A stretch of 64,000 nt of DNA from Physcomitrium patens (lineage: Eukaryota; Streptophyta; Bryopsida; Funariales; Funariaceae): assembly GCF_000002425.4 (NCBI RefSeq), contig NC_037256.1:5923648-5987647 (forward strand), given 5' to 3'. Both the position numbers and the translations under genes were made by a program. Below are positions 25,193 through 38,354 of this stretch, one piece after another. Each line of letters starts with the position of its first letter. Positions within the stretch are counted from its first letter, which is position 1. The notes beneath the pieces are model-generated. The model was not told the origin of the DNA and did no database searches. It saw only the letters and a program-made list of their open reading frames with translations.

Positions 25193-25898
25193 GCGACACC
25201 AAAATAAGTTGGAATATCTTATTCATTGGAATCGATATGATATTACTAAATGCTCATAGGAGCCGATAAAGAATCTTGCAAATACAGCAAAGATAATTAA
25301 ATTTTTTTATTGATGACATCCATCAAAACTTAGATAAAGAATAACAAATCTTTGCTATAAAAGAAACAAGATAAAAAAATAACACTCTATCTTCTATCTT
25401 TCTTTGTAATTTTTGTGTATTTATGACATGGAAAAGATGGAGAATTAATAATTAAAAGTTTCAACTGAAAAGCTTTTATTTGTAGACCTACTTAATGAGA
25501 CATTACAATTGTCACAACCTTCAAGATGACAAAATGAAGATGAAGATCTTTAAGAACGACATATCCTTCCTCAAATAGATGGCAAGATATAATGTGTTTG
25601 GTATCACAACCTTAGAAGAGAGTTTCAATGTTCGATGATTTTATTAGAGATAAGAATAACTCCTAATAGTGTTTCAAATGTTTTATTTGAAAGAAGTTAC
25701 GAAGGCTTCAACAATGACTAAATAACATGGTGGTCTTCTTGTTCTAATATAGGACACTATCGACGGCTGAGATAACCTATCAACCATCTTCAAAGAGAAC
25801 AAAGATCAAAATTTGTGACAAATATAATTTGCTGCATCTTGGATTTTTTCAAGATATAAAGATCGCTCCGAGTGGAACTTGTCTCCAAAAGGGAGCAT
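25193..25898 (+). pseudogene. Element A chromodomain end and 3' leader
   Basis: The chromodomain remainder (KLEYLIHWNRYDI, EPIKNLANTAKI) is followed by non-coding sequence up to a purine tract CCAAAAGGGAG at about 25885-25895, just before the 3' LTR. Stops occur throughout. Confidence 0.65.
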
Positions 25899-28800
25899 AA
25901 TATCATAGATATATATAAATACATTAATAAACATCAAATGATTAAAAAGAAGTAAGTAAAAATAAATAAAAATAAATTAATTTCATAATATCTTTTAAAA
26001 AAACTTCCTAGAAGCTTCATAGATGCTATTTTGACTTTATGTATATTTGTAGTTAATTGATTGGTTAGAAACTTGGTCAATAAGTTAACCATGTGTGAGT
26101 GGATTTTTCTCCCCTCACTTAAATTTGATTTAATTAGATCATAACTTATATCAGAGCCCAATACTAATTAATATAGAGATGCAAATCATCTATAAGACAT
26201 GAAAATCAAAATGAGGTAATAATTAAGATTAATTCAACAACACAACAAGTTAATTACACTTTTTTATGATTCAATTTTTAGCATTTGTAGTTCATTTAAT
26301 TAAGTGCCTTTCAAGACTTATTCTATTAAATTTAAACTCTAAAAATTATGAATTAGAATAAAATAAAATAAAAAATAATGAATACCATGTTAGAGTGCTA
26401 ATCTAAGGCTTGCCAAGGTAGTATTAATCATGTAAATTGGAGTTCTATATAGGAAGTTATCTATAGATGAAGTTTTTATGACAAAACTTCATCTAGAATT
26501 AGAAATTCAGTAATAAACAACCTTAAATATTTAAGTTCAGCACTAACATGAGGTTAAGATTTTTTTAAGATAAAAGATGAAAGTTGGAAGATCAAAAAAT
26601 TAAAATAAATAAAACAAAATAAAATAAATAAATAAATAAAATAAATAAATTAAAATTTAATTTAGAATTAATAATTAAAAGTTAAGTGAAAATTTAAAAG
26701 TAAGAAAAGTAAAAGATTAAGATTAAAAGTAAAAGTTTAAAGTTGAAGGTTAAAAATAAAAGCCAAAAGATTAAGGTTAAAAGAAAAATTTAAAAGATTA
26801 AGGTTAAAAGAAATAGGAAAAAATTAAAAGATCAGATTAATCTTTATTTTTATTTTTTATTTTATTTTATCCTTAAGGGTAAGAATGGATGGAAAAATAA
26901 GAATTTAAGATTAATTTTCAAGTGAGGTAAAAGTTCTTTGAAATTATTAAATAATATTCATTGATAGTAATAAGATGAATGAGTGTTAATATAGCAATTA
27001 ATGTGCTAAGAAATGTGATTAGAGGGTGATTAGGGAAGAAAAACTTATTTAGAGTATGTCAAGTTGAAGGAAGCAGGTTCCTTGTCATTCAAAAATTTGC
27101 TAACAATTCCACACAGCTCTTATGCACTTGAAATATTTTGTGGTTGAGGTTGATGTAGATTTGTTCCTATCTATCAAATTTCATGGTGATCCAAGGTTTG
27201 ACATTCGAGATGTGTGTTTTCAAAGCAAGGCAACTTAAGCTGCCTAGGCAGCAGACCTCCTTCTACTTAAAAATTCACTAAAAATTTGATATAGATAAAA
27301 AAATTAGTGATTTAAATTTTTTTTAGTAAACTAAACTTTAGAGTGCGTTCATTATAATAATGTACATCAAATTTGAGTCAGAGGTCACCGAGTTATAGAT
27401 TTCTTAAGCCGAAGCTCCTACACTGCCATCTTAAAAACTCGCCAAAAATTCGTCATAACTTCAAATTAGGTGTGCCTTATGCCGTTATAAAGCTAAAGGT
27501 GAGTAGAATTTGCTTACAAAGTTTTACAGAAAGAAAATAAAAAGAGGTAAATTGAGCGAATTAAAACTGAGGCCATATAAGTTTAAAGAAGAAGAGTTGC
27601 ATTCACAAGATGGAGGAACATTTTGCCATGGCTTTGCCACAAGAAGATGGAGAAAGAGAGAGGGAGCTCAGTCACCCAAGCCCTCTTAACCTGTTGGGAG
27701 GAGGCCCAAAAGTAGTGGACACATCTCCACCATCAAAATCAGAAAATCCCTAACCAAGATCAAGGGTCCTCAATAACTCTCAGCCCAAATCTGATTTTAA
27801 GGCTAGAAATGCCTAGAACTCAAAAAATAACATCTTTTTGGTGAAACTAATAACATTAATGTCTATAAAACATATTTTTATCCTAAGATCAATTATTTAT
27901 TAGTCCAAATCTGAGTTCTAAATCATAAGAATTAATTAATTTACTAATTTAATTATAAATTTTAACTACAATTTTAATTCTAATTAGCCTACTTGGAAAT
28001 TAGCAAGGATTCTCACTATCAAAGCCTTCATAATCACTATTCTCCAATTTAAACTCCCTTAAGCATGAACTCTTGGCAAATCCAAAACCTAATTGCAAAT
28101 TGGCTTTGAATTTGTGATTTTTTCCAATTTTTCTTTTTTTTCAACTTCAAGTAGTGATTAAAATCACTATGAGAGGAAACTCCACCAAAAATTTAGCTTG
28201 TCTTCATATTTTTAAGATCATCATTAATTTAACAATTAGACTTTATATTTTTAATCCAATTAAATTACAAAATAAAATTTAAGCTTAAAAATCTTCAAAA
28301 TTAATTAAGAAGATAGAACAATTAGATTTAAGAAACTTTCTAACCATAGTCAAATTAGAAATTAGCTTTTGGATTGAAAATCAAGATTTTGGATTAAATT
28401 AAGATATAATTCCTAAGAATTAGAAGAGAAATTCTAATAAAATTGTAGTTTTATTATTAAGAAAAAGATTTAAAGTAATTCAAGAAAAGGTAATCATAAA
28501 CCTTCTAAATTTATTATTTTTTTCTTTTTGAGTTTTAAAATAGTCAATCAATCTACTAATTAGAAATATCCATCTAATTAATAATCTAAAGATATGATCA
28601 AAATCATAATTAACTAAAAAAAACTAATTTGGATCTATTAATTAGTTATATTAGCATTAAAATTAGAAAGAATATGTTAAAAATTACAAAAAGAATTGTA
28701 ACTAACCATTGGAGCTTTTAATTATGCTCACACCACATCTTAATAGCTTACAAAATAAGCTAACTATGTAGCACACATATAGAAATCTTGCCTTGTAAGC

Positions 28801-29093
28801 TACAAAACATATCTTGTAAAGTCAATATATTTTGGAGGTTTTATAAGACATCACCATATAACTCCTAATTAAGAGTATATATGGAAGCAATAGTGAAGTC
28901 TTTTCTACTCTTGTCAATTCTTTTTTAGTCTTTTGTCTTATTATAACACTTTTTAGTCTTATTTTTTGGCAATAGCCATTCTAGTTCAATTATATATCAT
29001 CTTTGAGTGACTTTCTAGTTCTTTTCAGTGTCACAAGAATGTATTAAGGATTTCTTTCTTTGAAATTCATGTTTTTAATACCATGATAGCAAT
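25899..29093 (+). repeat. 3' LTR of element A, split by insert Z1
   Basis: The two parts (25899-26093 and 28738-29093) together match the 5' LTR at 15783-16331 in order. This includes the block around GTAAAGTCAATATATTTTGGAGG and the tail ending CCATGATAGCA. The LTR is cut by 2.6 kb of repeat Z1. Confidence 0.75.
26094..28737. mobile_element. Insert Z1: long non-coding LTR-element derivative
   Basis: A 2.64-kb block inside the 3' LTR of element A, beginning TGTGAGTGG and ending ACACCACA. It contains a primer-site-like TTATATCAGAGCCC (26146-26159). It also has a long A/G-rich tract with repeated GATTAAGGTTAAAAG (26600-26840) and short GCTGCCTAGGCAGC-type patches (about 27237-27252). No coding sequence was found. 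The related block at 42.8-45.0 kb has the same tract in the opposite orientation. It is probably a non-autonomous LTR element or a remnant of one. Confidence 0.5.
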
Positions 29094-30601
29094 AGATGTT
29101 GTTAAGAAAAAACTTAGCGATTTCTTCACTTATGATATATTTTGTATATATTAAAAAAATGTACCAACTTAGCAAAATGATCTACTATCACAAATACAGA
29201 ATCATATGAACTTGAGATTAGAAGATGCATGATAAAATCCATAAAATCAAAATATCATGGTTGTTTCGGAATAGGTAATGGTTAAAAAATTCTTTAAAAT
29301 TGATGACAAGGAATTTTTGATTTTGAACAAATATCACATGATTGCACAAATTCTTTGACTGCCTTGCACATTGGAGGCCACCAAAAATCTCTTGATATTA
29401 GTTCTAAAATTTTATTGTATCTTAAATACCTAGTTGCTAAAAATTCATAATGGATTTAAAGAATGTGTAAGTATATTTCACCTTCTAGAATGTATAATCA
29501 TCTCTACAAATAATATAGATTATTCTTGAATTTGAATTTAGAAGAATTATGAAACTTGGAAGAATTATTCTTAATATCACCAATAAAAAGATTACAAAAA
29601 ATATTCAATTGAAATTTCTTGAGAAAGGTTAAATCAAGAATTAATATTGATTTTATTTTTCAATAGTATAAATACTTTGGCTTCAAGAAAATCATTCTTT
29701 ATAAATTAAAAGATGCATCTTCTTTTTTTATATAAGATAAGAATGTCTAAAATAAGTATTTGATAAATCTTATTATTTTTTGAGTCAATAAATGATCTTG
29801 ATATAGATATATTCTAATGGGCTTAGCAATGTCTAAAAACATGTATCAACATAAAATACTCAAGGTTCTTATGATTTGTATACATGATGATTGAATTTGA
29901 GGCACCTTTTAAATAATAACACCATTCTTGAAATGAATCCATGATTGTAAAATGTTCTTTTTTGTGGATTTTATAGTTGATATCAATTATTGAAAATTTC
30001 TTGGAATATAAAGTTATTACATGGAGCTTGTTATGTGCTTCCATTTATGACAAAATAGCGCTCATAGAAAAATTTTATATATTTTTTTTTATAAAGAATA
30101 CCTTAGAAAAATTAATGCAATACAAAATTTGTATAGAAATAAATATTATCTTTAGAAATTCAAAAGATGTTTCAATTTCATTATTCTACTCAATTTTGTC
30201 TTTATATGTTAGATACTTAAAAAAAAGAGCTGTAACTTAAAAAAAAAGTTCTTGATGAAGATCTTGTAGTAATTAAAAAATTCTAAAAAAAATTATATAT
30301 TTTTAATTATTTTTGGAATCTATCAATTCAAAATAGTTTAAACCTTCTTTAGATCTATTATAAGACTATCATTTAAAATGATATATCCTAAGAAGTCAAC
30401 TTGAATAGTGTAAAATACATACTTTTTTATTTTGGCATATAATCGTGAATCTCTTAATTTTTGTAATACATAACAAATATAAACTTTATTTTTTTGTATT
30501 TTTTAAATAGATTAAGATATTGTCTAAATAATAAATGACGAAATTATCAAAAAATTCATAAAATAAATCATTCATTAGATGTAAAAAAATAGCTTGTGCA
30601 T
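29094..30601 (-). pseudogene. Element B integrase N-half, RNase H and RT end
   Basis: Minus-strand reading gives the RT end with FVIYYLDNILI (near 30.5 kb) and RNase H (29823-30044: PITLYSKKFS-like, SFQEWCYYLKGAS). The integrase zinc-binding and core start follow (RDFWWPPMCKAVKEFVQSC, MDFIMHLLISSSYDSVFVIV near 29.4-29.15 kb). It stops where element A begins and continues at 15782. The left part of RT is at 42.2-42.77 kb, beyond element C. As in element A, the YLDD box reads YLDN. Stops are frequent. Confidence 0.8.
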
Positions 30602-32045
30602 TTTAAGCCATAAATTATGCACCAAAATTTTATTCAATTAATTTTTGATGTTTTGATAAGATATAGTATTATTTATATATTAAATATGAGAAAATAAAAG
30701 TTATTAGGAAAAATAAAGTTAGTTTTAGTCAAAGTATAGTAGAAGAAGATATAGAGTTACTATTTCTCTTGAAGCCACAAGTGATGGTGAAGGAAAAAAA
30801 TAGAGAGCTATTCTACTCCTCAACCATTACTTCCATGACAAAAAATCAAGTTGTTTCCTAGAGTATCTCTTTCAAAGATTAATATTTCTAAATTATTAAA
30901 TTATTTAGCATAAGTTTTGACTAATTAAATTATTAGGAATTAAAAATCTATGCATTGATTGATATCCATGGTGATTTTTCATTACCTTATGACAAATAGA
31001 TGCCAACCATTGGTCCTGTCCATAAAAAGCATTGGTTGGAGATCATGGAGGGTGTAGGTAGACTTTTTAATGACAAGTTGTACTACTTGTATGGATTAGC
31101 TTGTAGAAAGGCTCTTAAATTAGTTTTTACTTGCAAGTTATTGGCAATGATAATTGCCAATAAATAGCTTGAGGGCTTGGGTATATAAGGCCCTTTCAAA
31201 GCCTTGTTCTTCCTCTCTCATCTTTGGTTTGAGTCCTAGGTAAGGGTGGCCCATTGATGCACCAAAAAGTTGTAGTATTCTTGTTTGTTATAAACTTATG
31301 TTATAAGTTGTTTGTTTCATACACTTGCTGGTCCTCTTGGAGCTCACTACTAGTGGGATTATTTTCTTGTTTAGATATTTTTATTGTATAGAGGAGAGAG
31401 AGTTAGTAAGGTTAAGTGAAAGAATCATTAAATTTGAAGGTGAAATGAAAAAGTTATGAGGATTTGAAGTTGAGAGGTTTTTGTTGAGGTTGTTGCTGTG
31501 CCCTAGACGTTTCTACTATTGTTGCTCTGCCCTAGAATGTTGTTTTCATCCAACAACGCTTGTTTTCATCTAATAGTGCTGTTTTCATCTAGTAGTGCGT
31601 GGTTTCATCTAACAACACTATTTCCATCCAGTTGGACTTATTTTCATCCAAGTATGCTTATTTTCATCCAACTGTGTCTATTTTTATCTAACAACGCTGT
31701 TTTCATCCAACATCATTGTGTCCATCTAATTAGGCCTATTTTCATCCAGTGGTGCTGTTTTCATCCAAATCCTTGTTCTATTCATCTTTTTTTCATTTGG
31801 CTACTTCCATTTTGGTAGTTCTATCTAATTCTTCTCTTTTATTATTTAATTTTTTATCACTTGTTATAAATTCAAGTAAATGGTAATCATTGCTTGGAAG
31901 GCATTATCTAGAGAGTTGAATTTATAATCACATGATTAATTACGCAACCATTAAAGTAATCCTACAATTAGTGCCTACTACCTTCCAAACTTGTTGTGTA
32001 GTTATTTTTCCTCTAAAAGTGGATAGAGAAGATTTTTAGCTCACA
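30602..32045 (+). repeat. 5' LTR of element C
   Basis: 1444 bases ending TTAGCTCACA. It closely matches 40547-42191 and includes a TATA box (TATATAA, 31182-31188). Downstream is a degenerate array of TTTTCATC-type units (about 31543-31790). The start reads TT where the 3' LTR has TG, probably a point change. A short ORF in the LTR (about 30960-31165 here, 41095-41307 in the other copy) is not recognised and is probably chance. Confidence 0.8.
31543..31790 (+). repeat. Degenerate ~19-base tandem array in the LTR of element C
   Basis: About a dozen units each containing TTTCATC[CT]A, spaced 18-20 bases, lie downstream of the LTR TATA box. The same array is present in the 3' LTR (about 41663-41890) with different unit sequences. 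It falls in the predicted transcribed leader. Confidence 0.65.
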
Positions 32046-34950
32046 TTTTGATGCATTTGCCAGGAGATGGTGATTCTAATGGGTGTGTGTGAATGTGAAG
32101 TTGCTTGTTGTAATTCATTGTGCTTGGTTTTGTTGAGTGAGCAATTCAAGTAGTTCTTCATCATTATTAAGTTTTACATCTCTTCTTTATTAGTGGAAAC
32201 AAAGCATTTCTATTTCTTACTTTACAAGATAGTAAAAATTTCATTTTTGAATTGATTGTTGATTTACTCTCGGATTTTCATCAATCAGTTTTTACTTGTT
32301 GTATGTTTCAACTTCAAACTTTTTAAAGTTGTATATCTTGATGTGAGCTTTCTAAAAAGCTATCACACGATTGAATTGGGCTAAAATTGAATTTTTAGTA
32401 CATTTTTGTTTAGAAGGGGGTTCATTGCCTTGGCAGTTTTGTGTACTAAAAGTTGCTCCCAGGTTTTCATTAATCAGTTTTATATTTTTTGCATTTTCGA
32501 TAGTGAAACTTTTTGAGGTTGTGTATCTTGATGTTAGCTTTTCAAAAAGCTATTGCATGTTCAAATTAGAATTGATACGAATTTATAAAGAGTTTTAGAC
32601 TAGAAAGGGGTTCACTGCCTTGGCAATTTCATGTACCTCATGTTTAGAAAGGCATCTCTTAGTGCTTGGTGACAATTCAATATTGAAAAATTCTAAATAC
32701 AAGAACCTTGAAGTTGAGATTTTAGTGGTGCAAAATTTGATGCTATTGAATCAAAATTAAAATTGTGGCGATTTTTGGAGTGGAGAGGGGTTGCTGCCTT
32801 AAGCGGAACACAATTGAGGTTAGTGACTTCTATCTTTTCACTCATTTACATTATTGATTTTATGTTATATAATTATATTAAATTATAACAAAAAATTTAA
32901 AATTAAATTGAAAATAAAAATTAAATAAATAATAAAAATAAAAAATTACAATAAATAGAACCAAAAATAAAAAATATTGAAATCAATTAAAAATTAAAGT
33001 AAAATATTAATATTAAAATAAATTAATTATTTTTATAATAAAAACAAAAGTATATTAGTATTTAAAATTAATTTTAAATTTTTATTTCATATTTATTTTT
33101 AATTAATATTATTTTATTTTTAACTCTTAATTTTAATTTTATTTTTTCTTTTTTATTTATTTTTATTTTTAATTTTTACTTTTATTTTTACTTTTATTTA
33201 TCTTTATATGTTTGCTTTCTTTTTTTAATTTTTACTTTTACTTTTTTTACTAATATTATTATTATTATTTTTTATTTTTTTATATGCATGATAGTTTTAT
33301 ATATTGAAGTAAGTTAATATATTTTTTATTTATTCATTAATTTATTTCTTTGCAATAGTGTTATTTCTAATTGTAAGTAGAATTTGAATAGTTAAATGTT
33401 AGTATTAGCATTATTTGGTTGTTCTCTTTAGGTGGTAGTCACTTGTAAGCATAAAAGGTAGAGCTCATCTTCAAAGTTTCATTTCTCTCCTTCTTTGTAA
33501 TTTTTCTAGTTGAAGGCCTTTTTCTAGTCATAGGGGGATTTAATCACTCCCTCTACCCCTTGTATCATTTCTTTTCATCCTTGTGAACTTCTAGTTGAAT
33601 GCTTTTCTCTTGTGGTAGGGAGATTTAATCACTTCCTCCACCCCTCATATCCCTTCTATTTACAGAAAGTAGTATAGAAGGAACTCAATAAGAACCTCAA
33701 GAGAATTCTTCATCAACAAAAGAAGAAGAGATAGGTAAAAAAGTTAGTTAGAAGGAATTTAGAAAAAAATAAGAAAAAAAGAAAAAAAGAAGAAAAGAGA
33801 AGTCCAAGAAGTTCAAATCATAATCTAAGGTGAATATCTTTTCAACAAACTTCATTGAATTTAAATTTATTTTTCTAACACAAATTGTAGTTGAGGTGAA
33901 GGAGTACAAGAAGAAAGAATGAAAGCATTAATAGCTTGCAACCAAGTAAGGCTTTGAACCTTGTCAATTATTCTTTCTTTGAAATTTTAGAAAATTTCTT
34001 GAATATAAGGAGCGAGAGCTAAGAATTCGAAGGTAGAATCTAAGAAAAAGATACGAGAAAGGTAAGTCTTCAATCTCTCTTATAGATGTGGATGGGAGAA
34101 GGTAGATAGAACCTTTAATCTATTATCTTTAAGTCTTAAATCCTTATTTAAAACGTTTAGTTTGAGATCGGCTAAGAAAAGAATCACGTATTTTGGAAGT
34201 TCATTAACAAGTAACATGTGGTTGGAGATGCAATCAGGTGAATTCTTCTTCAAGGTGGTGTAATTTGTTTGTAAAGAATTATTTTTATAATATAATCTTT
34301 GTTGTTAATTTTTATAGTAGGTAATTTTTTAACTGTCTTATTGCAAAAAAACAAGAAAAAAAGAGAGCTTGGACTCCTTGCTATCCTAATACGAAATTCT
34401 TTTTGATAACTAAGATTGCTTAGGGTCACTCTTATACAACAGTAGTTTTGTATAGTAATTAAAGTCGGAAATAGTCTTGTTCGAGATGATACTTAAGCAA
34501 GCATTCTTCTTTTAGTTATTTCTATTTTGTTTCCTTTCCTTGTCAAAAGATATTTAAGTAGGCTGTAGGTGGAAGAGTCAAACATTTAAATTATTGAGAA
34601 ATTGGATGGATTAAAAATTGTGCTAGGTTGAATGGTATGTCTATAGTCATATAGATACATTGTTCCTTTAGATCTAAGCAATCCAATGTATCTTCACCTA
34701 TAGAAAACCTTGGATCTATTGGCTAGAAAAACAAATCAAAGCTCAAACAAGTAGAGATTTAATAGTTGGATACACAATCCTCACCTCTAATATTAGAAAA
34801 TATTTTTGTTTTAAATCCAATTGAATCAAGTCTACACAAAGAAGTAAGAGGGAAAGGATTGGATTTTAAGTCTTTTAATTTAGTTGTATAAATAAATGAA
34901 GAGAGAGATGGATCAATACCTCATTCTTTTTCAATAGAACATGAAAGAGA
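32046..34950 (+). other. Element C leader, with a partial Z-like block
   Basis: Non-coding leader between the 5' LTR and gag. Its middle (32.2-33.4 kb) resembles the Z2 block (43.7-44.9 kb): similar TCAATCAG, TTAGCTTTYCAAAAA and GGGGTTxxCTGCCTTGGCA phrases, followed by a T-rich tract (about 33.0-33.3 kb). Either Z is related to this leader or a Z copy is inserted here. No gene is seen. Confidence 0.4.
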
Positions 34951-36250
34951 ATCCGCACCTACTTTTATACCCATCAATCCATTGATTCAATCAAGGAGTT
35001 TACTAATAGTAATTCTTAAGGATTTATAAGCAGCTCCTATGTTCCACAACCTCCCTATATTTAAAGGGACTAGAGATAATAATCCATCGACAAATGTGGA
35101 AAGATTTATGGAACTTCTCACGATGTGTTTAATAACCAATCCGGGTTATTATCTTATATGGTTAACAAGTACCTTAAAGAATGGAGCTTATGAATAATAT
35201 AGAAGCCACCCTCCCCAAACCTTTAAGAATTGGGACATACTCATGAGAGCATTTATAGAAAAGTTTAGGCCAGAAGTAAAATAAAGTAATGCCCTTACAA
35301 TCCTTTTCTCTTTGAGACAAGAAAAGAAAGAAGAAATCACTGAATATATTTGGCGATTGAACTTGTAGTAACTAGATTTGTAGAAATTCTTTTCATGGGT
35401 GATACCTTCATTCATTTCTTTATTCAAAGACTTAATAATGAGGGAACAATTTAAAATACCTTCAAAAGAAGACTAGATAATTTAGAAGAAGATAAAAAAA
35501 TAGCTCAGATAGTAGAAGATATTAATAAGCAAAAAGAAAAAATATAGAGGAAAGAGACTATAGAATCTCTAGTTTTATTTCTATATATGTCCAAAATATA
35601 GGATATTTTCAAGGACATTCATATGGAAGTGTGGGACCTCAATTTCATTCCATAAACTACTATTGAGCATCCTTAGAGGTTACACTATATTCCGTCTTTC
35701 TTGAGTTGACATATTCAAAAGATAGGAATAGATGAAAAGAAGACTTTAAGAATGAACTTCTTCAAAGCCAACAAGGATTTCAAAATAAACTTGCATAATA
35801 AATAAAGGCTATGCAAGAATAAATGTTTCTTCTAATTAAGAGTCAAAATCCAAACCAAGCTCCACCTCTTATAAAATTTGGTAGACACACCTTAGGGCTT
35901 TGGTGCACTCAATATGGCCAATCAGAATATATAAGTCAATTTTGTTCAAACCATCAAAATTATCAATTAAACCAAAGAAGGCCACAATTTTATGCTTCAC
36001 TTTATAAAAATCATAGTATAGTAAGTTCTAATTTCTAATTCTAACCTCGAGAAAATTCTATCCAAGGATTTAAGAACTTACAACAACAATAAAATGAGGT
36101 GCATTACCTTTGTAGGAAAAGAAATCTATCAGGTAGTTATTGGATAGAAAATAGGATAATATGTAGAAATTGTGAGAAAAACCATCCTACAAATGTGTGT
36201 AGGCAACCTCACAAGGTGATTCCATTAAATTTTCTACAAGAAAATTATCA
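34951..36250 (+). pseudogene. Element C gag with zinc knuckle
   Basis: Broken gag. Its capsid-like region reads FHNLPIFKGTRDNNPSTNVE near 35.04 kb, then FKNWDILMRAFIEKFRPEVK near 35.22 kb and LRQEKKEEITEYIWRLNL near 35.32 kb. A CCHC-like knuckle CRNCEKNHPTNVC lies at about 36162-36200, one residue short between the second Cys and the His. Several stops are present. This is the Ty3 Retrotrans_gag type, distinct from elements A and B. Confidence 0.7.
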
Positions 36251-37112
36251 ACAACAAGTCTAAGATCAATTGAAGGAAGTAAGAAATCCAAATTCGGACA
36301 ATACCTTAAGACCTTTTAATCTATTTTATGATCATAATAATAATTGTCAAATCCAACATCCTTCCTCAGGTCTAAATTCACACAAAGGATTTATTTCATT
36401 AAGTGTAGATCAACCTGAATATGGCCAATAAAATAAGAGAAGAAATTCACAAGATGTAAGGTATTTGGAAATAACAACTGAATAAGAAGGTTCTCAAATT
36501 CTTAGAGACCAACCGTCGTCTTCTTATATATATATTACATCTTTCATGAAGAAGCATTAAGTAAGATTAAATGACTTCCTAATATGCCAAACTTGGCAGT
36601 TATGAAAAGGCGTAGGTATACAAGTCCTCTCCCTCCTACTTCAATGGATAGTAAAAATAATTTAGAAGACTCTCTTCATTTTTTTTTTTATTTAAACGAA
36701 GTTACAAAAGAGACAATGGATAACGTTAGGAAATTGAGAAAAATACTCCATTATTTAGTACCTACCACCACTCAAAAAACTAAGATATGAAAAGAAAAAA
36801 TCCTTGTAGAAGAATTTCCTTCTACAAAAGAGTAGGAAGATCTTGGAATCCCTAAATTAGAAGGTGATACTTCATTTCTTCTAAAAAAAATGATTAAAAG
36901 AAATCTTATAACTTATGAGAAGACTTGAATAAAATTAAGGATGACATAACTATTGCTCAATTATTGGATGTTTCTTCAACAATGAGAAAAGTGTTTAAAA
37001 CATACTTGCCTACTAAAAGATGCCAAAGATCTAAAGAAAAAAAATTCAAATCCATGTTAAAACAATTCAAGTAGCAGAAGAGATAAAAGTAATTGAGTTA
37101 GAAGTATCTATA

Positions 37113-37544
37113 GTGGATAAAATCATATCTTATGCCATTGTAGATAGAGGTAGTAGATTAAATATGATGCTAGTGAGAATTATGGAGAAACTAAAACTTA
37201 GTATCATTGGACCCTTTCCTTTTATAATCAACATGGCTAATCAAAGTCAAGACATATGTTTGGGAGAAATTAGTGGTTGTAGGATGATAATGGGAGGTGA
37301 AGAATACTCCTTCACCTTTCATGTGATTCACATGTATCCTAGCAAAAACTCATATCTATTATTTTTAAGTAGACCATGGTTAAGGGCAACAAATATAAAA
37401 ATTGATTCAAGAGGTAAGAAGCCCTATATCATCTATGGGCTATTAGAAAATTTGACTAAAATCTTTATCCAATCCCAAGGATTATCCTTAGCCAAAATCT
37501 TATCTTATTCTTTGGAAGATGAGAGTTTGAATCCACAACCATAG
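37113..37544 (+). pseudogene. Element C aspartic protease (retropepsin)
   Basis: The longest open piece of element C (143 codons). It reads AIVDRGSRLNMM where an active retropepsin has a D-[ST]-G or D-G-G-S type loop, so the loop is altered (Arg after Asp). It continues with INMANQSQDICLGEISGCRM, FTFHVIHM and LLFLSRPWLRATNIKID, the family's conserved second half. It encodes no complete product, since the upstream and downstream frames are broken. Confidence 0.75.
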
Positions 37545-37989
37545 AAAGAATTATAAAAGAAAGTTAGGTTTGTTGATTTGGTAGTAAAAGAGGTGGTTTA
37601 CTCAAGTACAGTTCAACCAACTTCATTAGGATTTATGGACCCTAGACTATATAATTAGAAGAAAGACAAAAAATTCACAAAATGGTTAATAGAAGATCCT
37701 ACTTCTACTGTAGATGAAGTAATGAATGTCAACTTCAAAGATGATTTTGCTACTTGGCAAAATGATGAAGTAGATGTAGACTTAGCAACCTTAGTTTAAG
37801 ACATAAAAATTGAAGATGTCTTTGGAATGAACTTTGATAGCACTCAAGTTGATGAATTGGATGATGTAATAGAAGAAGACAACCTTACTCCACTCTTACA
37901 ATTTAAACAAACTTTGAGTGGTCTTACAATTGGAATCAACATGGCTATCCATCCATTAATATCTAATGATTGGTATAAAGCACCTATAA

Positions 37990-38354
37990 AATAATTATAT
38001 ATTTACAATATAGATTATAAATTTATAGACGTTTCTTTTAAAGATAGATTGAAATAATTAAAAAGATGAGACAAAATAAAGATAAGTAGTGCAAAATATA
38101 TAAAGGTTGTACAAAAAAGAAAGAAATTTTCTTTTAACAAGCAAAATAAAGTTAAAATCCTTAAGCATGGCATGTTAGTTCTCTTACAAGTTGCTAAAAG
38201 ATTAGATTTTTCAAGAAAATTTGATGCCATATGGTTAAGTCCCTACTTAATTAAAGAAGCCTTTTCAAATAACTTAATTTGGCTACAAAAACTTAATGGA
38301 GAAGTTTTTCCTATCAAAACATTTGAAAATAGATGTAAAGAATGTAGAATGTGA
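37990..38354 (+). pseudogene. Element C integrase C-terminal remnant
   Basis: Reads GMLVLLQVAKRLDFSRKFDA, then YLIKEAFSNN and the closing CKEC, typical of the C-terminal DNA-binding part of Athila/Tat-like integrases. It follows the protease region within about 450 bases. A complete pol would need some 3 kb in between, so RT, RNase H and the integrase core have been lost. Confidence 0.65.

Larger units (their letters stand above)
15783..29093 (+). mobile_element. Element A: Ty3/chromovirus-like retrotransposon inserted in element B integrase
   Basis: Plus-strand element bounded by a 5' LTR (15783-16331) and a 3' LTR (25899-29093, itself split by insert Z1). A degraded initiator-Met-type primer site (TTGATAAGAGTGC near 16333) follows the 5' LTR, and an AAAAGGGAG purine tract precedes the 3' LTR. 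In order it holds gag, protease, RT, RNase H, integrase C-terminus and chromodomain. It carries further inserts of repeats Y (two copies) and X (two copies). The catalytic part of integrase is absent. Because B's integrase continues on both sides, A inserted into B. All reading frames are broken. Confidence 0.8.
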
